From the NCBI GenBank assembly GCA_902778935.1, contig CACYZT010000010.1, positions 1 to 52,088 on the forward strand: a stretch of DNA of 52,088 nucleotides. Reading direction: 5' to 3'. Shown here piece after piece: positions 20,888 through 29,512 of this stretch (the first letter of the stretch is position 1; every line of letters starts with the position of its first letter). Source of the stretch: an uncultured Bacteroidales bacterium. Lineage in GTDB: Bacteria; Bacteroidota; Bacteroidia; Bacteroidales; Paludibacteraceae. A model generated the notes under the pieces. That model did not search any database and was not told the origin of the DNA. It was given only the letters and a program-made list of their open reading frames with translations. The position numbers were made by a program, and so were the translations under genes.

Positions 20888-22279
20888 ATGAAACGATTTT
20901 TCTTTTTGGGTATGATGGCTGCGATGATGATGCCGTCGTGCCAATCTGCTCCGTCTTCGAACGAACCTTCTACTCCAACTGACACCGTGGCTCCCGTGGA
21001 TACCGTGACTCCGCCGGATACTATTCCGTACAGACCGGTGGCTCTAAAGAAACAAGTAACCCATGTGCAACCGATGAACGGTATGGTTCTTTGGAACGAT
21101 ATGGCGGCAAGCAAGAACAGCACGCATGGCGCTTGTATCTCGCTGGAGTTCGCTTATATCCCGCCTTGCAAAGTCGTGACAGGCAAGTCGGGTAACAGTC
21201 TTCAATACGACTGGACTTATCTGGATTCCAAGCTTGCGGCTGCCGCTTCACGCGGACACCAGATGGTTCTTCGTTTCCCGCTATGCTATCCTTCCAACCG
21301 CGAGAATTGCATTGGAACCAAAGGAGCTACGTACGTACCGGATTATATCCGCGCACTCGATAACTACAACGAGACATACGCATCCAACCCGGGTGGTGAC
21401 GGACCGACGTACTATCCCGATTGGAGCAACGCCGAGCTGCAATGGTTCGTGAAGCAGTTCTATGCCGATCTGGCAGCACGTTATGCGACCGATGCCCGTA
21501 TCGCTTTCCTTGAAGTCGGTTTCGGCCATTGGGGTGAGTACCATACCTATGGAACGAATGTCAAGTTCGGTACGAATTTCCCGACCAAGGCTTACCAGCG
21601 TGAGCTGTTTGTTCACCTCTCGCAAGTGATGCCTATTCCTTGGCTCGTCAGCATCGATGCCGGCGATGATGTCTATTCCGATGTCTTCACCAATGCGCAA
21701 ACCAAATCCCTTGCTTTCGGTCTCTTTGACGACTCTTTCATGCATGCCGAACACGATATCTCGCAGGGCGACGGATGGAATGAACAATGCTGGCGTATGT
21801 GCGGCCTTAATCGCTGGAAATTAGGCGTTTGCGGTGGAGAAATCAGTTATTACAGTTCCAACGACCAGCGTTCGTTCCTCAATCCCGACGGCATGTACGG
21901 CGTGACCTGGGAGCAAGCGGCAACTAAATACCACATGTCCTGGATTATTTGTAATGATGCATCTTCCGGTTCGTACTTCACGCCGGCTCGCGTCACAGAA
22001 GCCGGTATAGCTTCCGGTTACCGCTTCCGGATTACGGCCTGTGAGACCAATGGCGTCAACAGCCGCATCGTCGTCAAGAACACAGGTGTCGCACCTATTT
22101 ATAGAGACGCATATATCACCGTTAACGGCGTGCGTGCAAGCGAGTCACTCTGCGGATTGCTGCCCGGCGAACAAAAGACCTTTGACATCCGAAATGCTGT
22201 CGCCACATCCGAAAATGTGACCATCACTTCGGACTTCATCCTTACTTCGCAGCAAATCCAATTCGACGCAGAATTGTAA
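20888..22279 (+). CDS. DUF4832-type lipoprotein, probably glycan-related
   Basis: 463 residues. MKRFFFLGMMAAMMMPSC is a lipoprotein signal with Cys18 as lipidated residue, followed by a Ser/Pro/Thr linker to about residue 55. The body resembles DUF4832 proteins, which have a TIM-barrel-like N-terminal part (FAYIPP...YDWTYLDSKL, MVLRFPL, FLEVGFGHWGEYHT) and a beta-sandwich C-terminal part (about 380-460). Family members sit near polysaccharide loci and look like glycoside hydrolases, but no activity is established to my knowledge. It lies just upstream of the beta-glucan locus, yet that locus has its own promoter at 22297, so membership is uncertain. Confidence 0.75.
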   Translation: MKRFFFLGMMAAMMMPSCQSAPSSNEPSTPTDTVAPVDTVTPPDTIPYRPVALKKQVTHVQPMNGMVLWNDMAASKNSTHGACISLEFAYIPPCKVVTGKSGNSLQYDWTYLDSKLAAAASRGHQMVLRFPLCYPSNRENCIGTKGATYVPDYIRALDNYNETYASNPGGDGPTYYPDWSNAELQWFVKQFYADLAARYATDARIAFLEVGFGHWGEYHTYGTNVKFGTNFPTKAYQRELFVHLSQVMPIPWLVSIDAGDDVYSDVFTNAQTKSLAFGLFDDSFMHAEHDISQGDGWNEQCWRMCGLNRWKLGVCGGEISYYSSNDQRSFLNPDGMYGVTWEQAATKYHMSWIICNDASSGSYFTPARVTEAGIASGYRFRITACETNGVNSRIVVKNTGVAPIYRDAYITVNGVRASESLCGLLPGEQKTFDIRNAVATSENVTITSDFILTSQQIQFDAEL

Positions 22280-22296
22280 TTTTTGTGCGATTTTAT

Positions 22297-22327
22297 TTGC
22301 ATATATCAAAAAGATTTAGTAATTTTG
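22297..22327 (+). promoter_or_regulatory. Bacteroidota promoter for the polysaccharide utilisation locus
   Basis: TTG (22297-22299) followed by CATATATC, 20 bp spacer, TAATTTTG at 22320-22327. It leaves a leader of about 45 bases before the ATG at 22378. Confidence 0.8.
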
Positions 22328-22377
22328 CAGCGAATTTGAAAAATAATAATATATCTTATTAACAAATATTTAACAAC

Positions 22378-23595
22378 ATGAAAAAACAAGTACTTTTTGT
22401 TGCATTGGCAACGATTTTCTCCATGAGCGTTTTTGCTCAGGAAGCAGTTCGTCCTGACACCGCTATGGGCAAACCTGCTCACGAGGCAGAGGATGTAATG
22501 GCAATCTACTGCAACCATTACGCAACTAACAATTTGCACTACGATGTTCAGCGTTGGGTTGAAGGTATCGTATGGGAAGAGTTGACTTTAGGTGCAGACA
22601 GCACGAAAGTGTATTATTGCCCGGCAATGTCCTATGAAGGCTTGGCAAGCAATCCTATCGAAGTACGCGATTTCAGCGGTTACAAGAAACTGCATTTTGA
22701 TGTTTGGGCACCTGAAGCATGTCGTATTAGCTTGACGGTCGAGACAGAAGCAGGAGTAAAACACCATTGCCCGTTTGGTTTGAATGCCGGCTGGAACACC
22801 ATCGATGCTGATCCTGCATGGTGGGATAAAGAAGGTGACGCATACGACTGGAAAGATGTTAAGTTCCTTATCTTTGACCAATACAAGACGGCCGATGACG
22901 CTGCAAGTTTTGATGGCAACCCGTTTGCGTTTGCGAACATCTATTTCTGGAACGATCCTGCTCCGGAGAATATCCCTGCTGAGGCTCCTGCCGCTCCGAC
23001 ATTGGCAGAAAGCAAAGTGATGGCGCTTTTTAGTTCTGCTTATCAAACGCGCACCTACAACTTTACTGCCATGATGAATTGGGGTAATGAGTGGATAGAC
23101 TATGCGTATACAGACGGTCAGCATATTTATCATTGGGAATCATTCGCCTGGGGTGGTTTCGGAGGTAGCGAAGAGAGTTATGCGTTACCGGAAAGCCCGA
23201 TTTACGACATGATGCATGCGGATGTATATGTGACGGTTGACTCAAAACTGAAATTCACCTTTGAGGCTAATGGCGGTCGTTGGAAAAACGGAGCTTTCAT
23301 AGACCTCGAGGCTAATAAATGGAATAGTGTCACGCTGGACTTGCTCAATGCACCGTATGATACATATGACTTCTCGGATTTCCGCTACTTGATTCTGGAA
23401 GGCTTCGAGAAAGCGGAAGGCGGTTCTGCTGAAGGAACACCGCTGTCCATCGGTAATGTATATTTCTATTCTTCGATGGATCAAGCAGTTGAGAATGTAG
23501 AAGCGGGCAAAGTAGCTACGAAACGCATCATTGATGGTAAGCTCGTTATTGAGAAGAACGGCGTTCAGTACACTGTTCTCGGAACGCAATTTTAA
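22378..23595 (+). CDS. Secreted glycan-binding-like protein of the PUL
   Basis: 405 residues. Signal peptide MKKQVLFVALATIFSMSVFAQ (type I, no lipobox). Two similar beta-sandwich segments (about 30-195 and 215-370), each ending in the pattern FRYLIL/VKFLIF...IGNVYF/FANIYFW, look like tandem carbohydrate-binding modules. The last 25 residues (KRIIDGKLVIEKNGVQYTVLG) match a tail found in three secreted amylases in this window. It is the first gene of the operon, 6 bp before susC, so I infer a surface or periplasmic glycan-binding role. It lacks the lipid anchor usual in surface glycan-binding proteins of Bacteroides. Confidence 0.7.
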   Translation: MKKQVLFVALATIFSMSVFAQEAVRPDTAMGKPAHEAEDVMAIYCNHYATNNLHYDVQRWVEGIVWEELTLGADSTKVYYCPAMSYEGLASNPIEVRDFSGYKKLHFDVWAPEACRISLTVETEAGVKHHCPFGLNAGWNTIDADPAWWDKEGDAYDWKDVKFLIFDQYKTADDAASFDGNPFAFANIYFWNDPAPENIPAEAPAAPTLAESKVMALFSSAYQTRTYNFTAMMNWGNEWIDYAYTDGQHIYHWESFAWGGFGGSEESYALPESPIYDMMHADVYVTVDSKLKFTFEANGGRWKNGAFIDLEANKWNSVTLDLLNAPYDTYDFSDFRYLILEGFEKAEGGSAEGTPLSIGNVYFYSSMDQAVENVEAGKVATKRIIDGKLVIEKNGVQYTVLGTQF

Positions 23596-23601
23596 GTAAC
23601 T

Positions 23602-26600
23602 ATGAAACGATTACTTAGTTTAATAGGGCTGGCAGCCACAGGCTGCTGGCTCTTTGCTGCTTCTGTGACAGGCTATGTCACGGATGAACAGGGCGAACCA
23701 CTCATCGGTGCAGCAGTTAAAGTAGCGAACAGTACCGTGGGTACCATTACCGATTTTGACGGTAAGTTCGAACTGACAGACATCCTTCCCGGTACTTCTG
23801 TCGAGGTGTCCTACATGGGCTATCTCCCTCAGCAAACCCAAGCCGCAGATGGTATGCGCGTCGTTCTCATGGAGGATGTGCAGCGTCTCGAAGATGTTGT
23901 TGTCGTCGGTTACGGCGCAGCGAAAATCAAAGACCTCACTTCGCCTATCGAGGTGGTCAAAGGAGAGGAACTGGTGGCTATACCGACATCCTCGCCTATG
24001 TCTGCCTTGCAAGGAAAGGTGTCAGGCGTTAATATCGTCAACTCCGGCGCACCGGGAGCAGGACCGCTCGTGCAAATCCGCGGTATAGGTTCTTTCTCGA
24101 ATAACACACCTCTGTTCGTCGTCGATGGGATGTTCTATGACAATATCAATTTCCTCAACTCCGCCGACATCGAAGATATGTCGATTATGAAGGATGCTTC
24201 GGCTGCGGCTATCTATGGTGTCCGTGCGGCAAACGGTGTGGTCATCATCACCACCAAACGGGGAAAGCAGAACCAGCGTCCCGATGTGACCTACGATGGC
24301 TATGTAGGTGTACAGACCGTGAGCAATCTGGTACCGATGTGCTCGTCAGACCAGTACGCGGAGATGTTGCTGGAGGTCAACAAACGCTCCTACACTCGTA
24401 TGTTCAATAACGCGATGAAAGCCTATGGCGGTACGTACGACTCCGAGGCGGGTGTCTTCCATCTGGACCAGAACACCAATTGGTACAAAGAACTCCTTCG
24501 TCCGGCCGTCATCACCAACCATAGCCTCTCTATCAACGGCGGAGGCGAGAAAGCGACCTACGGCGTGGCGATGAGTTATCTCTACCAGGATGGTATCATG
24601 AAGACCACCAATAACTACAATCGTCTTAACATCCGTGGCAACGTGGAGTACAAGCCTTTCACATGGCTGACCATCGGCTTCAATGGTATCTTCGTTCAGA
24701 GTAATCAGATTTTCCCGAACAATGCCGCTTGGCAGCAGGCCTATAACATGCCGGGTATCTTCCCCGTTTACGACCCTGCCACAGCGGACCTCTATACCGA
24801 CGGGTATGCTTCGCCGCTGACTCTTCAACTGACCAGCAATTTCTATAACCCCGTAGCGACAGCCAAACTGTATGACAGCCGAAACAAAACCAACCAGATG
24901 ATGGCGGCTGTGTTTGCCCAGTTCAATATTTTACCCAACAAACTCAACATCCGTACTTCGTACAACTATGACTACACGGGCATGGGTGCATACACGTTTA
25001 TCCCTGAGTACTACATCAGTAATAACCAGAAGAACGAGACTTCCACGCTCTCCAAGAGCACAACTACGTTCAATAACTGGATTTGGGATAACACCATTAC
25101 CTATTCCGACCAATGGGGCAAGCATGGTTTCAAAGCGATGCTTGGTCTCAGCTTGCGCGAAGAGCAATACCGCAATCTATGGGGCGTGGCGCAGGATGTG
25201 CCGGCGGGTAAAGACAGTTATATGTACCTCTCGCTCGGTAATACCGAAGGACGTACCGTCGGAGATGACGGTTCGCGCTACCGCGGATTCTCCTATTTCG
25301 GCCGTTTGAACTATAACTACGACGACCGTTATATGGTCATGTTCACGCTCCGTAGGGACGGATCGAGCAAGTACAACGAGAAATGGGGCACTTTCCCGTC
25401 TGTCGGCTTGGCTTGGACGCTGTCCAACGAAGAGTTCCTCAAGGGTGTCGAGGGCGTCGATTATCTCAAACTGCGTGCTTCCTGGGGCTTGCTTGGTAAC
25501 GATAAGATAGGTGCTTCCTATGGTACAACGAACAGCGAAGTGACGCGCGCCGTATTCGGTACCAACACTGCTCTGAGCGGATATATCAACGCCACGAACT
25601 TCTCATGGCTCAGTTGGGAGGTGGTTAACGAAACCAATATCGGTCTTAACTATGCTTTCTTAGGTAACCGTTTGACGGGTGATATCGATTGGTACTACCG
25701 TCTTACGCAGAATGCCGTCGTAGCGCCTACGCTGCCTATGCAGGAGCAGACCATCGCCGGTAACTGGGGCGAGATACTCAATATGGGTGTCGATTTCAAT
25801 ATCAACTGGGAACACCATGTGGGCAAGAACTGGACGTATTTCATCGGCGGTAACGTCAGCTGGTTGCATAACCGCGTCATGAGCCTTCGTGACGGCGTGA
25901 ACATGATCAAGGGCGGTAAGACCGTACAGAAAGTGGGCGAGAAGATGAACAGTTACTATGGCTTCAAAGTGATTGGCGTTTACCAGACCGAAGAAGAGTG
26001 TGCGTCTGACCCTGTTGCTGTAGCGAACGGACTCGTGCCCGGTGACTTCAAATACGAAGATGTCAATGGCGACAAAGTCATCAATGAAGCCGACAAGCAA
26101 ATCCTCGGTTCGTATATCCCCGATTGGACCTATGGCATCAATTTCGGTTTCCGCTATAAAGGACTTGACCTCTCCGTGGTTCTATCCGGTAAAGCGGGCG
26201 GAAAGATATGGAACCGCAAGCGTGCGCTCCGTTACGCCAGCAATACCTATAACTTCGACCTCGACCAGTATAACCTCCGCTGGCATGGAGAAGGTACATC
26301 CAATAGCAATCCCTCTGCGGCGGGTTTGATGAAGAGCTGGAATATCGGTGACAGCCAGAACGCCAGCTATTTCGTGGAGAGCGGCGATTACTTCCGTATC
26401 CAGAATATCACGCTCGGCTATACCTTCACCAATGTCGGAGCAGGCACCTATAAGATGCCGTCCATCCGCATGAGCCTTAGTGCCGACAAACCCTTTACCT
26501 CTTTTGGCGCACATGCCATGACGCCGGAGGTAAGCGACTCCGAAGGATGGGATACGGAGGTCTATCCGTTGACCGCTACATGGTCGTTTGCCGTTCAACT

Positions 26601-26610
26601 CAAGTTCTAA
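23602..26610 (+). CDS. susC: SusC/RagA-family TonB-dependent outer-membrane transporter
   Basis: 1002 residues. Imports oligosaccharides across the outer membrane with its SusD partner. After the signal peptide (1-20) comes a carboxypeptidase-regulatory-like beta domain (VTGYVTDEQGEPLIGAAVKV, about 22-95), then the plug with the SusC signature (LEDVVVVGYGAAKIKDLTSPI; ALQGKVSGVNI; DASAAAIYGVRAANGVVIITTKRGK) and a large beta-barrel ending in an aromatic residue (QLKF). No anti-sigma-binding N-terminal extension is seen, so regulation through an ECF sigma factor is unlikely. The name is by family; the substrate is inferred from the neighbouring enzymes. Confidence 0.95.
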   Translation: MKRLLSLIGLAATGCWLFAASVTGYVTDEQGEPLIGAAVKVANSTVGTITDFDGKFELTDILPGTSVEVSYMGYLPQQTQAADGMRVVLMEDVQRLEDVVVVGYGAAKIKDLTSPIEVVKGEELVAIPTSSPMSALQGKVSGVNIVNSGAPGAGPLVQIRGIGSFSNNTPLFVVDGMFYDNINFLNSADIEDMSIMKDASAAAIYGVRAANGVVIITTKRGKQNQRPDVTYDGYVGVQTVSNLVPMCSSDQYAEMLLEVNKRSYTRMFNNAMKAYGGTYDSEAGVFHLDQNTNWYKELLRPAVITNHSLSINGGGEKATYGVAMSYLYQDGIMKTTNNYNRLNIRGNVEYKPFTWLTIGFNGIFVQSNQIFPNNAAWQQAYNMPGIFPVYDPATADLYTDGYASPLTLQLTSNFYNPVATAKLYDSRNKTNQMMAAVFAQFNILPNKLNIRTSYNYDYTGMGAYTFIPEYYISNNQKNETSTLSKSTTTFNNWIWDNTITYSDQWGKHGFKAMLGLSLREEQYRNLWGVAQDVPAGKDSYMYLSLGNTEGRTVGDDGSRYRGFSYFGRLNYNYDDRYMVMFTLRRDGSSKYNEKWGTFPSVGLAWTLSNEEFLKGVEGVDYLKLRASWGLLGNDKIGASYGTTNSEVTRAVFGTNTALSGYINATNFSWLSWEVVNETNIGLNYAFLGNRLTGDIDWYYRLTQNAVVAPTLPMQEQTIAGNWGEILNMGVDFNINWEHHVGKNWTYFIGGNVSWLHNRVMSLRDGVNMIKGGKTVQKVGEKMNSYYGFKVIGVYQTEEECASDPVAVANGLVPGDFKYEDVNGDKVINEADKQILGSYIPDWTYGINFGFRYKGLDLSVVLSGKAGGKIWNRKRALRYASNTYNFDLDQYNLRWHGEGTSNSNPSAAGLMKSWNIGDSQNASYFVESGDYFRIQNITLGYTFTNVGAGTYKMPSIRMSLSADKPFTSFGAHAMTPEVSDSEGWDTEVYPLTATWSFAVQLKF

Positions 26611-26637
26611 TAATCTGAAAATGAAAGGGAAAGGATT

Positions 26638-28152
26638 ATGACAACCAATAAATTCTCGATTCTCAATGCTCAATGCTTGATACTTATTGCTTTGTTCGCA
26701 ATACTGTCCGGGTGCTCCTTCCTCAATGTGGATATGGAGAACAAGATTGCCGTTTCGGAGATCGACTACACCAAGACGGCGGATATGTACCAGCCTGTCA
26801 TTGGTGCTTATTCCAAACTCCGCTGGCCCGGTATGCACTGGGTTAGCAATATCCTTTGGACGGGACGCGACGACGACATGACCTCCGGACGTACCGACGA
26901 CCAGCAGGACGCGCTCCTCTTCGGCTATAGAGGTGGATACCAGTGTCCGAACTCGTTCTGGGGATTGCGTATAGCGTGGATTAACTCCTATGATGTTATT
27001 CGCACGTGTAACTCTGCGCTCGAAGCGCTCGATAAGTATGCACAGCATATCCAACCCGGTTCGCAGGACTATGCCGACTATAAGAGCTATCGCGGCGAAG
27101 TGATTACTATCTCTTCGTGGATGTACTATATGATGGCTTCGTCGTTCGGCCCGTGCGTGCTGCTCAAGGATAATAACCAGACGCGCTTCGTACGCTCTAC
27201 TCAGCAACATGTGTACGAATATGTGATAGCGCAACTCGATTCGGTTATCCCCGATATGAAACGAATGCGTCCTAACCAGATGCCGCACCAGGGTGCTTTC
27301 ACCGCTTTCTCTGCGGAAGCGATTGCAGCCCGCTTTGCCCTGCTGATGGGCGATTATGCCAAGGTGGAGACCTATACGGACGACATCGTTACGAACGGCG
27401 GATTCAGCCTCTATCCCGATTACTATGACCTATTCAAGATACCGGGCAAACTATGCGATGAGAGCCTCATGGAAGTGCAGGTAACCGATTTCGGACTCAC
27501 TACCGGCGATTATATCGGTATTGACCAGTGGTACGTCAGCCAGGGTGCGTCCCTCAAGGGCACGGTAGGCAGCGAACAAATTGATATAGCCGGATGGAAT
27601 TTCTGCCAGTATAACACCCGTTTCGTCGATTGGTGCAAGGCGCGCGGAGAGACGACTCGTCTTGAGGTTTCTTGCCTGCAGACAGGCGATAAGACGCGCG
27701 ACAACTTCACCGTCACCAGTTCCGGCATTTTTAATGGCAAGGCGATGCTCCCTTACGATCAGATGACCGGAGGCAACACCGAATGGGGACGTAATAACAA
27801 TGTCCGCCTTATGCGATATGCCGAAGTGCTGCTCATGAATGCAGAAGCCAAAGTGCGAAACGGCAAGTCCGGCGATGCTCCTTTTAATGAAGTGCGTACG
27901 CGTGCGAACATGCCTACCGTCAACGGAGTCACACTCGAAGATATCCTCGATGAGCGGCGTATCGAACTCTGTTCCGAATGGGGACTGCGTTATACCGACC
28001 TCGTGCGGACAGGTAAGGCGGAGACCGTGCTCAACGACCCCGCACTCGTGCGTGACCAAGCCAACGGCGAATGGACAACCGCCAAAGCCTGGTGGCCTGT
28101 TCCCGGTGACCAACTAACCAACCTTCCTGATTTGGCTTTAGACCCCGAATAA
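26638..28152 (+). CDS. susD: SusD/RagB-family nutrient-binding lipoprotein
   Basis: 504 residues. It caps the SusC channel and binds the glycan at the cell surface. Lipoprotein signal with lipobox LSGC (Cys26). The TPR-like helical body follows, with the family's C-terminal signatures RLMRYAEVLLMNAEA and ILDERRIELCSEWGLRYTDLVRTG intact. The signal region (NKFSILNAQCLILIA) is encoded by a stretch of near-repeated words (ATTCTC, CAATGCT), odd for a signal peptide. It starts 27 bp after susC and ends 1 bp before the next gene. Confidence 0.95.
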   Translation: MTTNKFSILNAQCLILIALFAILSGCSFLNVDMENKIAVSEIDYTKTADMYQPVIGAYSKLRWPGMHWVSNILWTGRDDDMTSGRTDDQQDALLFGYRGGYQCPNSFWGLRIAWINSYDVIRTCNSALEALDKYAQHIQPGSQDYADYKSYRGEVITISSWMYYMMASSFGPCVLLKDNNQTRFVRSTQQHVYEYVIAQLDSVIPDMKRMRPNQMPHQGAFTAFSAEAIAARFALLMGDYAKVETYTDDIVTNGGFSLYPDYYDLFKIPGKLCDESLMEVQVTDFGLTTGDYIGIDQWYVSQGASLKGTVGSEQIDIAGWNFCQYNTRFVDWCKARGETTRLEVSCLQTGDKTRDNFTVTSSGIFNGKAMLPYDQMTGGNTEWGRNNNVRLMRYAEVLLMNAEAKVRNGKSGDAPFNEVRTRANMPTVNGVTLEDILDERRIELCSEWGLRYTDLVRTGKAETVLNDPALVRDQANGEWTTAKAWWPVPGDQLTNLPDLALDPE

Positions 28153-28153
28153 T

Positions 28154-29500
28154 ATGAGAAATATTCTTTATTTAATCCTTGTTCTCTCTTGCCTGACGGC
28201 ATGTAATAGCGATCCGTCCGTCAATCCTTCCCGTAGGGATGCCGACTCGCTATCCAATGAGGTTTTTCTCGATACGCTCCAGCGCGCACATTTCAACTAT
28301 ATGTGGGCGGGTGCCGATCCGCAATCAGGCTTGGCGTATGAGCGTATTCACGAGGATGGCGACTATGGATACGACGACCCCACTATCATCACTACAGGAG
28401 GTAGCGGTTTCGGTATTGCCGGTCTCATCGTGGCGATGGAGAGAGGTTTCATCTCACGTACCGATGGCGTTGCACGGCTTAATAAGATCGTCTCGTTCCT
28501 CAGTCGCGCTAATCGTTTCCATGGCGTTTGGCCGCATTGGATGTACCCTTCCGGTCGTGTTGCTCCGTTCAGTCAGAAAGATGACGGCGGTGACCTCGTT
28601 GAGAGCTCTTTTCTCATGGAAGGACTGCTCTGCGCGCGCCAGTATATGGACTCTACCGTTGCAGCGGAGAAACAGGTCATCGACGGCATCAACGAGTTAT
28701 GGCATACTATGGAGTTCGATTGGTACCGCCGCGACGGACAAGATGTGCTCTATTGGCACTGGTCGCCTAACTACGGATGGGATATGAATTTCCCGCTCAA
28801 AGGTTATAACGAGTGTCTTATCGTTTATATCCTGGCGGCTTCGTCCCCTACGCACCCGTGCCCGGCCTCCTGCTATCATAGCGGCTGGGCGCGTAGCGGG
28901 GACATCCGTTCGAATGCCTCTTTTATGGGCTATCCGCTCCAACTCAAGCATAACGGCGCAGAGACCACAGGAGGACCGCTCTTCTGGGCTCATTACAGTT
29001 GGTTTGGTCTTTGTCCTATAGGCTTGAGTGACCAATATGCCGACTATGGCGAAGCCATGAAAGCGCACGTGCTCAGCGACTATGCTTACTGTGTGCAAAA
29101 TCCAAAAGGCTATACCAATTATTCCGATTCTTGCTGGGGCTTGACCGCCGGCTATTCGGTCAACGGCTACGCGGCCCATGCGCCGAACAATGACCTCGGA
29201 GTCATCACATTTACCGCCGCGCTATCCAGCTTTCCTTATGCGCCGGAACAAGCTATGGCGGCGGCACGATGGTGGTATAAGAAAAAGGCCCTGCTATGGG
29301 GTGACTATGGCTTCTATGACGGCTATAGTGCTACCGCAAGGTGGTATCCGAGACGCTATCTCGCTATCGACCAACTGACCATCGCGCCGATGATAGAGAA
29401 CTACCGTTCCGGACTTCTCTGGCGCCTTTTCATGTCCTGCCCTGAGATTCAGGAAGGTCTGAAAGTTTTAGGAATGCAATACAACCCCCTGATCCCCTAA
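28154..29500 (+). CDS. GH144-like lipoprotein (predicted endo-beta-1,2-glucanase)
   Basis: 448 residues. Lipoprotein signal with LTAC (Cys17). The body matches the glucoamylase-like family (Pfam Glycoamylase): LQRAHFNYMWAGADPQSGLAYER, TTGGSGFGIAGLIVAMERGF, GDLVESSFLMEGLL, WHWSPNYGWDMNFPLKGYNECLIVYILAA, SDSCWGLTAG, an (alpha/alpha)6 barrel. Chitinophaga pinensis CpSGL, founder of GH144, belongs to this family and cuts beta-1,2-glucan to sophoro-oligosaccharides. Substrate here is inferred from family and from the GH3 neighbour; GH162 and other families share the fold. It is co-transcribed with susD and the GH3 gene. Confidence 0.82.
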   Translation: MRNILYLILVLSCLTACNSDPSVNPSRRDADSLSNEVFLDTLQRAHFNYMWAGADPQSGLAYERIHEDGDYGYDDPTIITTGGSGFGIAGLIVAMERGFISRTDGVARLNKIVSFLSRANRFHGVWPHWMYPSGRVAPFSQKDDGGDLVESSFLMEGLLCARQYMDSTVAAEKQVIDGINELWHTMEFDWYRRDGQDVLYWHWSPNYGWDMNFPLKGYNECLIVYILAASSPTHPCPASCYHSGWARSGDIRSNASFMGYPLQLKHNGAETTGGPLFWAHYSWFGLCPIGLSDQYADYGEAMKAHVLSDYAYCVQNPKGYTNYSDSCWGLTAGYSVNGYAAHAPNNDLGVITFTAALSSFPYAPEQAMAAARWWYKKKALLWGDYGFYDGYSATARWYPRRYLAIDQLTIAPMIENYRSGLLWRLFMSCPEIQEGLKVLGMQYNPLIP

Positions 29501-29512
29501 CCCCTAACCCCA

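Noticed and set aside
29490-29512. Telomere-like CCCCTAACCCCTAACCCC between the GH144-like and GH3 genes
   Set aside because: Only two to three units and located between two genes of one operon; treated as one of the word-like spacers.
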